Of a DNA stretch of 64,000 nucleotides, positions 45,756-55,289 are shown one piece after another (within the stretch, counting starts at the first letter, position 1; each line of letters opens with the position of its first letter). The notes under the pieces were generated by a model. The model saw only the letters and a program-made list of their open reading frames with translations. It had not been told where the DNA came from and made no database searches. The stretch covers positions 18,738,258-18,802,257 of the forward strand of contig NC_079497.1 of NCBI RefSeq assembly GCF_030052815.1, given 5' to 3'. The position numbers were made by a program, and so were the translations under genes. This stretch comes from Hevea brasiliensis (Eukaryota > Streptophyta > Magnoliopsida > Malpighiales > Euphorbiaceae).

Positions 45756-48700
45756 ACTCTCCCTCATAAAGATGTTACTTGAGATCTTTAAGTCTTTTTT
45801 CATTCCAATCTTGTTCATCAATTTTTCAAAACTTGCAGTTAGAAGTACTTTAGTGAGTAGATCAGCAAGATCATCTCTTAAGCGAATTTATTGAACATTA
45901 ATTTCATCATTCTTTTGAATATCATGAGTGAAGAAGAATTCTAGAGAAATATGTTTTGTCCAGTCTCCTTTAATGTATCCTTCCTTTAACTGATTTATCA
46001 TGCAGTATTATCTTTATAAAAAATGGTTAGAACTTCCTTTTCAGCATGTAGACCATATGTACTTTGAATATGTTGAATTACTAATATCTCAATTAGACAC
46101 ATTCTCAACTTGTTTCATGAATTGCTTCACATGTAAATATATAGCTTGTCTGGGATTAACTATTATGTGGATTAGATAAATAACCTACTTCTATATAACT
46201 AACTAAATCTGGTTGTGACATGTTAATATAATATAAACCTATATCCATTGTATCTTAAAGATATTGAAATATATGCTTAACACTATTCTAATGACTTTGG
46301 GTTGGAACAAAACTATATATTGCTAACAAATTTATAGAAAAAGCTATATCAGGTCAAGTATGACTAGCAAGATACATTAGTGCACCTATTGCACTAAGAT
46401 ACGGCACTTCAGAACTAAGGAGTTCCTCATCATTTCCTCAGAGTCAGAAACCGTCCTTTTTCTTATCAAGTGACCTCACAACCATTGGTGAACTCAATGG
46501 ATAGGCTTTATCCATGTAGAATTATTTTAATACCTTGGTTATATAAGTTGATTGATGAACAAATATGCCATTTTTGAAATGTTCAATCTACAGGCTGAGA
46601 AAAAACTATCTTACCAAGGTCTTTCATCTCATATTATTTTTTCAAAGATTCTACAGTTTTAGAAAGCTCTTCAAGAATTCCAATAATGTTTAAATCATCA
46701 ACATAAATGGTAATAATGACAAATTCAGATCCCAACACACATGGACATATAGTATCATTTTTATAGCCTTCTTTCAATAAATATTCACTAGGCGATTATA
46801 TCATTTGCATCCAGATTGCTTTAATCCATATAGAGCTCTGTATAATTTAATTAAATAAAGTTCTCAAGAATTTGATTTTTTGTGCTTCAAGCAACTTGAA
46901 TCATTTAGGGATTTTGATACAAATATCTTTGTCAAGTGAGCCATGTAAATAGGTAGTCACTACATTCATTAAACACATTTCAAGGTTTTCATGAATTGTC
47001 AAACTAAGCAAATATCAAAACATAGCTGCATCCACTAGAGGAGAATATCTATCCTTATAATTAATGCCAGTGCAACAAGTCATGCTTTATATCTCACTAT
47101 TTCAATTTTCTCATTTCGTTTTCGCACAAATCCATTTATATCCCATTGGCTGGACATCTTCTGGTGTCTAGACTATAAGTCCAAAAACTTTACATTTCTT
47201 AAGTAAATTTAATTCTACCTTGATTGCGTTATTCTATTTTGGCCAATCATTTCTATGTCTGCATTCTTCTATAGACTTAGGTTTATGATCCTCATCATCT
47301 TTCACAATATTAAGCACCACATTATACAATGTTTGTTCCATAACGGTTCCATCTTTGCCATGACATGACATAATTTATTGAGATCTCTTTATTTTATTAC
47401 TTTTAGGTACCTAATTTCTTGTGGAAATTTATTAGTCATGTCTAGATTCTTTTCTTGAGTTTTCTTTGCTAGAGTTTGCTCTTCTAGAGTTTGAGCATCT
47501 TGAAATTTTACTCTTTTTTATTTTCAAGGATTTTTATCCTTAGAATTGATAGGTCTACCACGCTTTAGGTGTGCTATAGACTCATTAGCACAGGTAGTTT
47601 GTGTAGTTTATCCTTCAAGGACTTCAATTCTAATAGGAGTATTAGCAGTTGGTATATGAGATTTAGTTACTTTCTTTGGGTCAGTGAATGCATCTGGCAA
47701 TTGATTGGCAATATTTTTCAAATGCATTATTTTTTGAACTTCTAGTTCACACTACCTGGTATGAGGATCAAGATATGATAATGATAATTCTTGCCAAGTA
47801 ATTTGCCTATCTAGCTACTTATTTTCTCCCTCTAATGTTAAGAAAATTGATTCATCAAAGTGACAATTAGCAAATCTGGTGGTAAAAAAATCTCCTATCA
47901 AAGGCTCAAGATATTTAATTATAGATGGAGACTCACACCCAACATATATTCCCAACCTCCTTTAAGGACCCATCTTAGTGCATTGTGGTGGAGCAATTGA
48001 AACATATATTGCACATCCAAAAATTCTTAGATGGGAAATATTTGATTCATGACCCAAAATCAATTGTAAAGAGGAGAAATTATGATAAGATGGTGGTCTG
48101 ATGCACATAAATGATACTACATGTAGAATAATATGTCCCTAAAATAGAAACAGAGAGTTTCGTTCTTTTAAGTAATGGCCTTGTATTTCAATTATGGTCA
48201 TTTAATAAATGATTTTGGGAGACCATTTTATGTGTGAATATAAGCTACGGGATGTTAAACAACTATTTCAATTGACATGCAATAATCAATAAAATGTCTG
48301 AGATGTAAGTTTACCAAAATTATTAAGACAAATTGTCTTAATTGGATAATCAAAAAAATGTGCTCGAAAGCAAATTATTTGTGCAAGCAATCTTGCAAAT
48401 GCCAAATTGGAAGATGATAGTGAACACACATGGGACCATCTAGTTGATGCATCAATAAAAACTATAAAATATTTGAATGGTCCACATGGTAGATGTATAA
48501 AGCCACCTATATTACCCTGAATACATTCTAAAAATGCAAGAGATTCAGATCCAATTTTAGTTGGTGATGACCTAATAATTAATTTTTTTTTAGAACAAGC
48601 AGTACATGAGAATTCATTTAATTGAAGAATCTTTTGGATTTTTAATAAATGACTACATGAATTAATAATTTTTCACATCATGATTGATCCAGAATAGCCC

Positions 48701-48790
48701 AACTAGTCACTCCAAATAATGAAGTCACTTTGATTTGTAAATTTTAGGTTTACTATAACATGTATTTCAATCATAATAATTTGTGTAGCA
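45756..48790 (-). pseudogene. Ty1/copia pol: integrase, RT, RNase H (broken, minus strand)
   Basis: From right to left on the minus strand. A decayed integrase zinc-binding region lies at about 48,750-48,580 and the integrase core at about 48,540-48,300 (HLPCGPFKYFIVFIDASTRW, AFARLLAQIICFRAHF). Then a linker (GCESPSIIKYLEPLIGDFF; FANCHFDESIF; QLPDAFTDPKKVTKSHI, about 47,960-47,650). RT follows at about 47,300-46,450, with the GAIGALMYLAS-type region at about 46,400-46,340. RNase H ends in DDLADLLT (about 45,880-45,855). Stops and shifts are frequent. gag is absent: the copy is cut at about 48,796 by element G. The order integrase before RT is diagnostic of Ty1/copia. Confidence 0.88.
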
Positions 48791-48796
48791 TAATCC

Positions 48797-49368
48797 TGTC
48801 AACACCATATTTTGGCCGATCCCTGAAATCAATAAAATTTAAAGCCGATCCCCAACATATAGTCTCCCTTTACCAACTAACCACATTTCCGATCTCTCCT
48901 CAAAAGGAATCTAATTAATACTAAGTCCCCATATCATTTAAAGCCTCACCGATCTCTCATACCAATTGTCAAGTCCCCTGATCAGTCAATTATATTTCCG
49001 ATCTTTCTTGTCAAAAGAGATTGAACCAACATTAGGCCTTCGTGCCACCAGTCTTATTGCCGATCTCTCATTTAAAAGTTTGGGAATAATAAAGTTAAGG
49101 TTCCAATCCGGTTTAATGATGATTCCGATCTTAAGTGTTCAGGTCAAATTTTCAATTTTAATCAAGTCCCGTTTAGCGTTGGTTCCCAGCCGATCTCATG
49201 CTTATTGTGTTTTCTGATCTCTTACACTTAGATTAATAATCACTTTTAGATGTTGTTCTAATATGCTCAGACAATCAAGTGCTTATGCAATTTAGAGACT
49301 TTCCGATCACATCCAATCATTGAACAAAAAGGGAATTTCATTTCATTTCATATTAAAATTTATATAGG
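48797..49368. mobile_element. Element G terminus with CCGATCTC motifs
   Basis: TGTCAACACCATATTTTGG at 48,797 breaks the copia pol and has the form of an LTR end (TG; on the other strand ...CA). The following 500 bp contain many CCGATCTCT/GCCGATC motifs, the same words seen (as AGAGATCGG) at 51,500-51,790 and 53,930-54,360. This suggests that 48,797 to beyond 54,366 is one element. It could be the start of a very long LTR or the 3' side of an element read on the minus strand. Confidence 0.55.
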
Positions 49369-51229
49369 TCATTCGGCTGGGGGATCACCCCCAGCCTGAT
49401 CTATATTTTGTTCGCTCCCTCTCTCACCTTTGGCCTCCTCCTCGCTTTCCTCTTCGTCTTGAGGAGCCAGGTCGACCATCTAGGAGAAGTCCTCCTCGGG
49501 ATAATGCTTCTTGAGCTCGGCCAAGAGATCCCTGTGAGCATTCACATAAGCGCCGGCCTCCCTTGTCACCGCCTCTTCTTCTTTCGCTTTGAGCTCCTCA
49601 GTAAGGTGAGCAACTTAACCGGCCCGGAGCGCTTGAACTTCTTCAAGAACATGAGCTCACTCGGCCAGAACATGAGCTTGCTCAGCCAGCTTATACTCAT
49701 AGAACTTCATCCGCCCCTCAATTTCAGATATGTAGTTCTGAGCGGATGAGAGTTGGGATCGGTGGGAAGCCACTTCAAGACCCATCTTCTCGACCTCCTT
49801 ACCCAGGTGGTGAGCCTTCTCCCAGACAATGTGCTGGTCCACCAAGCACTCCACGTTCAGGCTCATAGATCGGGTCAGGATGTCATCAAGATTGTCCGGG
49901 GATAGCCTATCCTGATCCTCCTGAAGGCAGATGGAGGACCCCAAGACCTTAGCAAAACCCGGGTTCTCTCGTGCCGTGCGGTTCTTCTCCAACGAGTGGA
50001 TCAAGATTTGGGCACCACAGGAAAGGGTCCTTACAGGAGGTTGGGAAGGACCCCCTTCCGCATTCGAAGCGACTGGAGGAGGTGGAGGCGGCTCTTCTTG
50101 GCGAGGAGGAGATCAGACCACTTCTATGACCGGCGGTCCCGAGGGCTGAGACGAGCCTCCTTGCATCTCCCTGGGATCATGACTGGGCATTTGAAGCAGC
50201 TTGGAATGCTTCATCTCCCGCACTTTCCGGGAGACCTCCCTCTTCCGCCTTCGGCTCTCCTTGGAAGCTTCGCCACTTGCCATACCTGCACAAAGAAGAG
50301 GTCAGTGAGATTGCTAAGGTCCAAAGATCTGAGATATAGAAAATACCGATGCCGAGGTCAGAGAGCTGAAGCCCGCGATCTTCGCCAGTGATCAACTCTA
50401 TTGTCCAGTGATGCAGTTCGGCAGTCACTGCATCCAAACAAGAGAACTTCTCTCTAGCCGCCTAATCTTTCAGCTCCATCACCATCAGGCCTTCTTCCCT
50501 ATTTAGGGTGATACGCTTCGGAAGTAAGGGGCCCTGGTGCAGCCAGCTGCGAGGGAAGCCCTCAAAGCCGTTCGAAATTTTACTCCTCAGAATGAAGAAG
50601 CGATTCTTCCAATTCTTCAGGGAGGAGGGCAGATCGGTAAAAAGCCCGCAATGTGGCTTCGCCTGGAAGAACCAATACTCGTTATCCTTTCGATGAGTTA
50701 ATCTATGTAGTTTGGCGAATACCTTATCTGTAGGACGGAGTCCCTTAGCTCGGCAGAGGCCTCTGAAGGCTACTAGGATCCGCCACGAGTTCGAGTGAAC
50801 TTGGGCGATGCACACTTGGTGAAATTTTAAAACTTCCTTGAAGAAGTCATCAAGGGGGAACCGCAGCCCGGCCTTCAATTGTTCTTCGTATACCATGATC
50901 ATATCGTTCTCCTCGAAGAAATGATCGGCACGAAGATCACCGTGACACTTAATCAGCTCGTATGAATCAGGCCGGATGTTGTACTCCTGGCTGAACGACT
51001 GCAGGTTGGTTTCTTGCAGGATTGATGGTAGCTTGTCCATGGGAAGATTTTCTCTCCCTGAAGAATTTGCATGCCTTAATGGTGCTGCTTGCCCCCGAGC
51101 TGGAACAGAGGCCCTAGGAGGTTCAGGTCGCACGCTTGGTCTGACCACCTCCACTTCATCAGACGACCACGAGATCTGAACGAAAGGGGGGCTTGCCTCT
51201 CTCTGACCCTCGGCGCCGCTCATTTTCAA
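49369..51229 (-). pseudogene. Transposase_28-like (gypsy-type) extra ORF of element G, two exons, stop-damaged
   Basis: Exon 1 (51,229 to 50,347) opens MKMSGAEGQREASPP, has a Pro/Arg-rich N-terminus and then the plant Transposase_28-type core (RFPLDDFFKEVLKFHQV about residues 124-140, NSWRILVAFRGLC 147-159). A TAG follows residue 255 (50,462-50,464), but the frame continues for about 38 codons. Removing a 61-bp GT-AG segment (50,286-50,346) joins exon 2, which runs in one frame to TGA at 49,369-49,371. Exon 2 has a polyproline stretch and a heptad-like helical region (WEKAHHLGKEVEKMGLEVAS, AHRDLLAELKKHYPEEDFS). Further in-frame stops occur near 50,114, 49,657, 49,615 and 49,480. Such extra ORFs are known from Tat-lineage gypsy elements; the function is unknown. 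Confidence 0.75.
50286..50346 (-). other. Short intron in the element G extra ORF
   Basis: On the minus strand GGCATCG, then GTATTTTCTATATCTC...CTTCTTTGTGCAG, then GTATGGCAAG. The pyrimidine tract before CAG is good. 61 bp is not a multiple of three, and splicing is what brings exon 1 into the long exon 2 frame. It is short for a plant intron. Confidence 0.6.
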
Positions 51230-51378
51230 AGGAAATAGAGAATTTAAACTAAAAGGAGGATCAAAACCCTTACCGGAGCTTGATCAGTGTCGGAAGAACT
51301 TGAAAAATCGAGAGAATTTTGGAATCACTCGCGGGATGCTGAAAATGACATAAGAGAGCAACTGGCTGGCCCATCCCC

Positions 51379-51386
51379 TATTTATA
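51379..51386 (-). promoter_or_regulatory. TATA box of the antisense G gene
   Basis: On the minus strand GGGTATAAATAGGGG, about 150 bp upstream of the ATG at 51,229. That distance suits a Pol II start near 51,350 and a short leader. No other TATA motif is close. Confidence 0.6.
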
Positions 51387-51655
51387 CCCATCTGAGCATT
51401 TAATGCTCACAGTGTTCCAGGCGGTGCATCGGTTAACGGGACTCACAAGCTTTTCTAACACGTCTCACGAATATTCTAGAAATTCCATAATAAAAGAGAT
51501 TGGCTAGTTACAGATCGGTGAATTAAGGCAGATCGGTTAAGGTTTGTTCAGTCGAGAACCAGATCGGATAAACACATCAGAGATCGGAAAATAATCAATA
51601 CAATAATAATAAAAATGATAATTGACAAAATAAATTTTATTTACAAAAAGGTCAA

Positions 51656-51790
51656 ATTACATCATTTGGGCGATCTCCAGAGATCGGGTTACATTTAAGG
51701 TCAGATTACATCATTTGAGCGATCTCTAGAGATCGGATTACATTGAAAGTCAAATTACATCATTTGGGCGATCTCTAGAGATCGGCAGTA
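51656..51790. repeat. Three 49-bp tandem repeats each with a CGATCTCTAGAGATCG palindrome
   Basis: Units begin ATTACATCATTTGGGCGA at 51,656, 51,705 and 51,754 (the last partial). Each holds an inverted repeat CGATCTC(C/T)AGAGATCG, perfect in units 2 and 3. They lie between the antisense promoter and the plus-strand promoter of G. Confidence 0.92.
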
Positions 51791-52342
51791 CATCCCATCT
51801 AATAAAGACCTATGGCAAAGCCTAGTCTCGTGGTTGAATCAAAAGATGTGGACAGATGTACAGCTTAGATGGGGGGATTATGACTCTCATGAAGATGAGA
51901 GAGGTCGTCATCATTATTATTGCTCGGAACTGAGCCACTATCGGGACACCCAATGTGGTGAGGAGCCAAATGAACTTCAAGGCGCAGTCACCAATGTCAA
52001 GGGGAATATTAGCAGTCTTCTCACCTGAAGTCAGTTCGCCGATTATATCGGTCGAATGATTCGAGATCGACACGATCGAAGTCCTCGATCCAGGTCGGTA
52101 AGTTAGTCCGGTTCTCTCACTGTCATCAAATAAGGTTATCATAATTTCCTGATCACCAGGATCGTAAATTTTCAGTCGGGGAATAAAAAGAACAATCTAA
52201 AAAAGATCAAAAGCCACTATCATGGCCGGGACTACTGCCGGAGCAGTTAGAACAGGAAATGTGAGAAGGAAGAGGAGAAAATCAAATGTGGGGGGCTTCC
52301 CGGTTGAAGGTATATATATAGGGAAAATCCGAGCATTTATTG
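51791..52342. other. Element G, non-coding, upstream of plus promoter
   Basis: GATCGG words continue (52,070-52,100). A short ORF pair at 51,822-52,142 has no recognisable domain. TATATATAGGGAAAATCC (about 52,313-52,330) could be a second TATA-like site. Confidence 0.4.
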
Positions 52343-52948
52343 CAAGCAGAAAACGAAGCGGACGCCTCGGAAATCGAAGGAATAAATGCTTTGACTAAAC
52401 CGGACCCGGATAAAGGAGAAGATCGGAGTTGGAGAGGTCGAAAGAGCAGAGCCCGGCATAAGAGATCGGAAAAGGATCATGTAAGAAAGATCAAAAGGGA
52501 GGGGAGGTCGAAAAACAAAGGGAATAAGACAACTTTCGCTAACTGTCGTCATAATCAGAGCCGAGGTAGTTAAAGCGTCGCAGACAAAATCTCCGCCGCA
52601 TGCCCCAGAATCGCCCGCATTACTGACATATGCCAGAGTATGTCATGACAGTGCTGTACATCCCAATCTCCACCGTTGATCTTACTTGTAAAGACAAGCC
52701 CGGAGCCCTTGGATCAAAGAAGAAGACGACAAGACCAGCGCCTTTTACTCCCAGCCCTCAGATCGCCCTTGATAAGAAAATTTTGGGCCGTCAGATTAGA
52801 AGAGAGAAAGGACAAATATTCTGAAAGGGATCTCAGCCGTTCATTCTGATTCTCTTTAATTCCCGAGCCTCAGATCATGTCCTTTAAAATCCTAACCTTC
52901 CATCTCCCCCAAAATAAATCCTGAACCTTCATGGGGAGCACCCGGTTC

Positions 52949-52958
52949 CTATAAATAC
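52949..52958 (+). promoter_or_regulatory. TATA box and leader of element G (unit 1)
   Basis: CCTATAAATACC in GC-richer context. About 415 bases downstream CTCCCTACAG is followed by GTGAGTGC (GT at 53,366), a near-consensus 5' splice site. This looks like a promoter with a roughly 385-nt untranslated first exon. The second copy has the same features at about 55,895 and 56,313. Confidence 0.5.
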
Positions 52959-53929
52959 CTACATGAAAACTGTTCAAAGGGAGGATGAAAAAATAGTGAA
53001 TATAACGGAAGGGCTCTGAAACTTAATTCAGTTTGTTACTCTGCTATTTTTGAGCTTTCATAAGAAAAACTTTTGAAACCAGTTTTCTAAAGTATTTTTC
53101 TTGCAAAGGGATTTTTGAATACTGAAACTCTCCATTTTCAGTTCATTCATTATCCTGTGACACTCTCACTTTCTGTCTTTGTTATCTTTATTTCCACTCC
53201 TGTTGTCCAGGCTCAACTTCATTCAAACTCGGTTATTTTGACCTGACTGCATTTTAGCAAAGCATCCTTCATTTCAAGGCGAACCTTAGTCCTCCGGCTA
53301 TTAACCCGCAGTCCTATTACATTTTGTGATTCCGTAGTTAGTTTAGTAGATTCGGCTCCCTACAGGTGAGTGCTTATATCGCTGCTTTATCAAGTGCTCG
53401 TTTTATTTTATGTATTTCCTTTATTTTTATGTTTGTAATTTTCACCAAGTTTATACTACGTTAAAAAAACACGAAGAAGGTCATTCTCGAGTTTACTTCT
53501 TTGTTAATCAGTCCATTATTTTGTTAGTCTTTGTTACTTCTAAATGCAAGAGTTCTAGTCTCGAGTAGCGTATAAGTAGTTGGATAAAATGTAGGTAACT
53601 ATATCTTAAGTGTTTCTTTAAAATAATAGAAGGTATGAATAACAAGTCAGGAAAATAGTAAAGTTGAATAATTAGACTAACACAGAAGATAATTGGGTAA
53701 AACGTCATAAGGCGGAATAAAACTGGGTATCAAAAGGTACTGGTAAGGCGACCACATAGGAGGTCAAAAAATTCAGTCTGGTATCCCCTGTCTAGTCACA
53801 AGGTACCAATGAGTTAAAAGAAGCCTTATTCTGATCCCCAGCATCTTTGAATGCCAGGACCTTTAGTTTTAGGCTCTTGTGATGTGTAACTATAATCAAA
53901 TTTCGAGAGATCGGAAAAGTCCTTATCTG

Positions 53930-54366
53930 ACTCCTATTAAAATAAAAGAGATCGGCAGAAAGTTCTTATCCGATTCTCAACCAAAATTTTAACAAATATT
54001 TAAAAGAGATCGGAGGAGAGTTCTTATCCGATTCTCAACCAAAATTTTAACAAATATTTAAAAGAGATCGGAGGAGAGTTCTTATTCGATCCTCAATCCA
54101 TAATTTTAATAAATATTTAAAAGAGATCGGAAGAGAGTTCTTATCGGATTCTCAATCCAAAAAATTCTAATTTTAACCTAAAAGAGATCGGAGGAGAGTT
54201 CTTATCCGATTCTCAATCCAAAAATTCTAATAAATATTCAAAAGAGATCAGAGGAGAGTTCTTATCCGATTTTCAATCCAAAATTCTCATAAATATCTAA
54301 AAAGAGATCGGAGGAGAGTTCTTATCCGATCTCCAATCGAAATTTTAATCTAAAAGAGATCAGAGG
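53930..54366 (+). repeat. About eight 55-60 bp repeats with AGAGATCGG...TTCTTATCCGAT
   Basis: Units contain AAAAGAGATCGGAGGAGAG, TTCTTATCCGATTCTCAA and an A/T-rich tail, degenerating at both ends. GATCGG and CCGATTCTC are partly complementary, so each unit can form a weak hairpin. Copy 2 is at 56,877-57,312. Confidence 0.93.
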
Positions 54367-55289
54367 TGTAACACCCTCCCGGTAGCAACTCCGTACATTC
54401 TACTGTTCCAAAGGATCAGGTCGGTCCGGACAGCTAGAATGTCCGGAAAAATATTTAAACTAAAGTCAGGAACCATAATTAACTCAAATATTAATAAGAA
54501 AAATTTAGTAAAAATTTTAGAAATAAAATACAACCAAGTTAAACGAGCCGGTGCCCTAGCGATGGGTAACCCAGAGGGAAGTTGCGGTTCTCGCAACTAA
54601 GAGCCCTAGACCCAGGGGAAAAATCATGAAATAATTTTTGAGACTCCGGAGAAGGGTCATTGAGGTCCCTATGGCATTAGAATGCCAAGAAAATATTTAG
54701 AAAAATTTTTCAATCAGTACAGACAATTTTGACCCGTTAAGCCAAACGGAGGGCATTTTGGTCATTTTGCCTTCAGAGGTGATTTTTGGCCGACTTGTCT
54801 AGTTAAGTAAATAATTATTATGACACAAAATATGAATAAACATTGCTAAAAATTAAATTGAAAATGAGTAGTGATGAAAAGAAAAGAAAAATCAAAATAA
54901 AGCAAATTATGACATATGATGATGTCATTTAAAAAGCTACCACCAATCACATTTAAACAAACATTTAACTAACTAATAAAAAGAGATAAATATGACCAAA
55001 ACAATTAAAAAAAAAACAGCTGCCTTCTTCCACCCAAACCACCATTAAAGCTCCCTTAAGCTTCATTTCCCACTTCAATTCACCTCAAAACCTTATCCTC
55101 CCTTCACAAAAAATTATACCCACATCAAGGAGAAGTGTGTGTCAGCCAAGAAAACAAAAGAAAGTGGAAGAAAGTGAGGTGTGAACAAGCTTAGAAAATC
55201 ACCAAAGAGGTTAGTGCCATAACCTTTGCTTTTACATCTTTCTAATCATGAATTTGAGCTAAGTTAAGTTAAAAATTTGACAAAAATTG
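54367..55289 (+). repeat. Partial F-type LTR (first 923 bp), carried in duplication unit 1
   Basis: TGTAACACCCTCCCGG through AAAAATTTGACAAAAATTG, nearly identical to 57,313-58,235. It stops exactly at the duplication joint, so it is a passenger copy and not a separate insertion. Confidence 0.93.

Larger units (their letters stand above)
52343..55289 (+). repeat. Tandem duplication, unit 1 (2,947 bp)
   Basis: It starts CAAGCAGAAAACGAAGCG and contains G promoter/leader sequence, the GAGATCGG repeats and 923 bp of an F-type LTR. It is followed immediately by unit 2 with a 2,946-2,947 bp offset. The pairwise difference looks like about 1-3%, concentrated in the first 150 bp and at the LTR start (54,408-54,425). 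Confidence 0.96.

Noticed and set aside
49931..50391. Plus-strand ORFs at 49,408-49,749 and 49,931-50,391
   Set aside because: They lie opposite the minus-strand element G gene, whose frame and motifs explain the region.
52340..52573. Charged 77-codon ORF (MQAENEADASEIEG...), repeated at 55,287-55,520
   Set aside because: The two copies are the tandem duplication. The region is upstream of the G promoter, and the composition follows local GAAGATCGG-rich sequence.
53930..54366. CRISPR-like regular repeats
   Set aside because: Units are contiguous and degenerate with no unique spacers, and the genome is a plant nucleus. It is a minisatellite.
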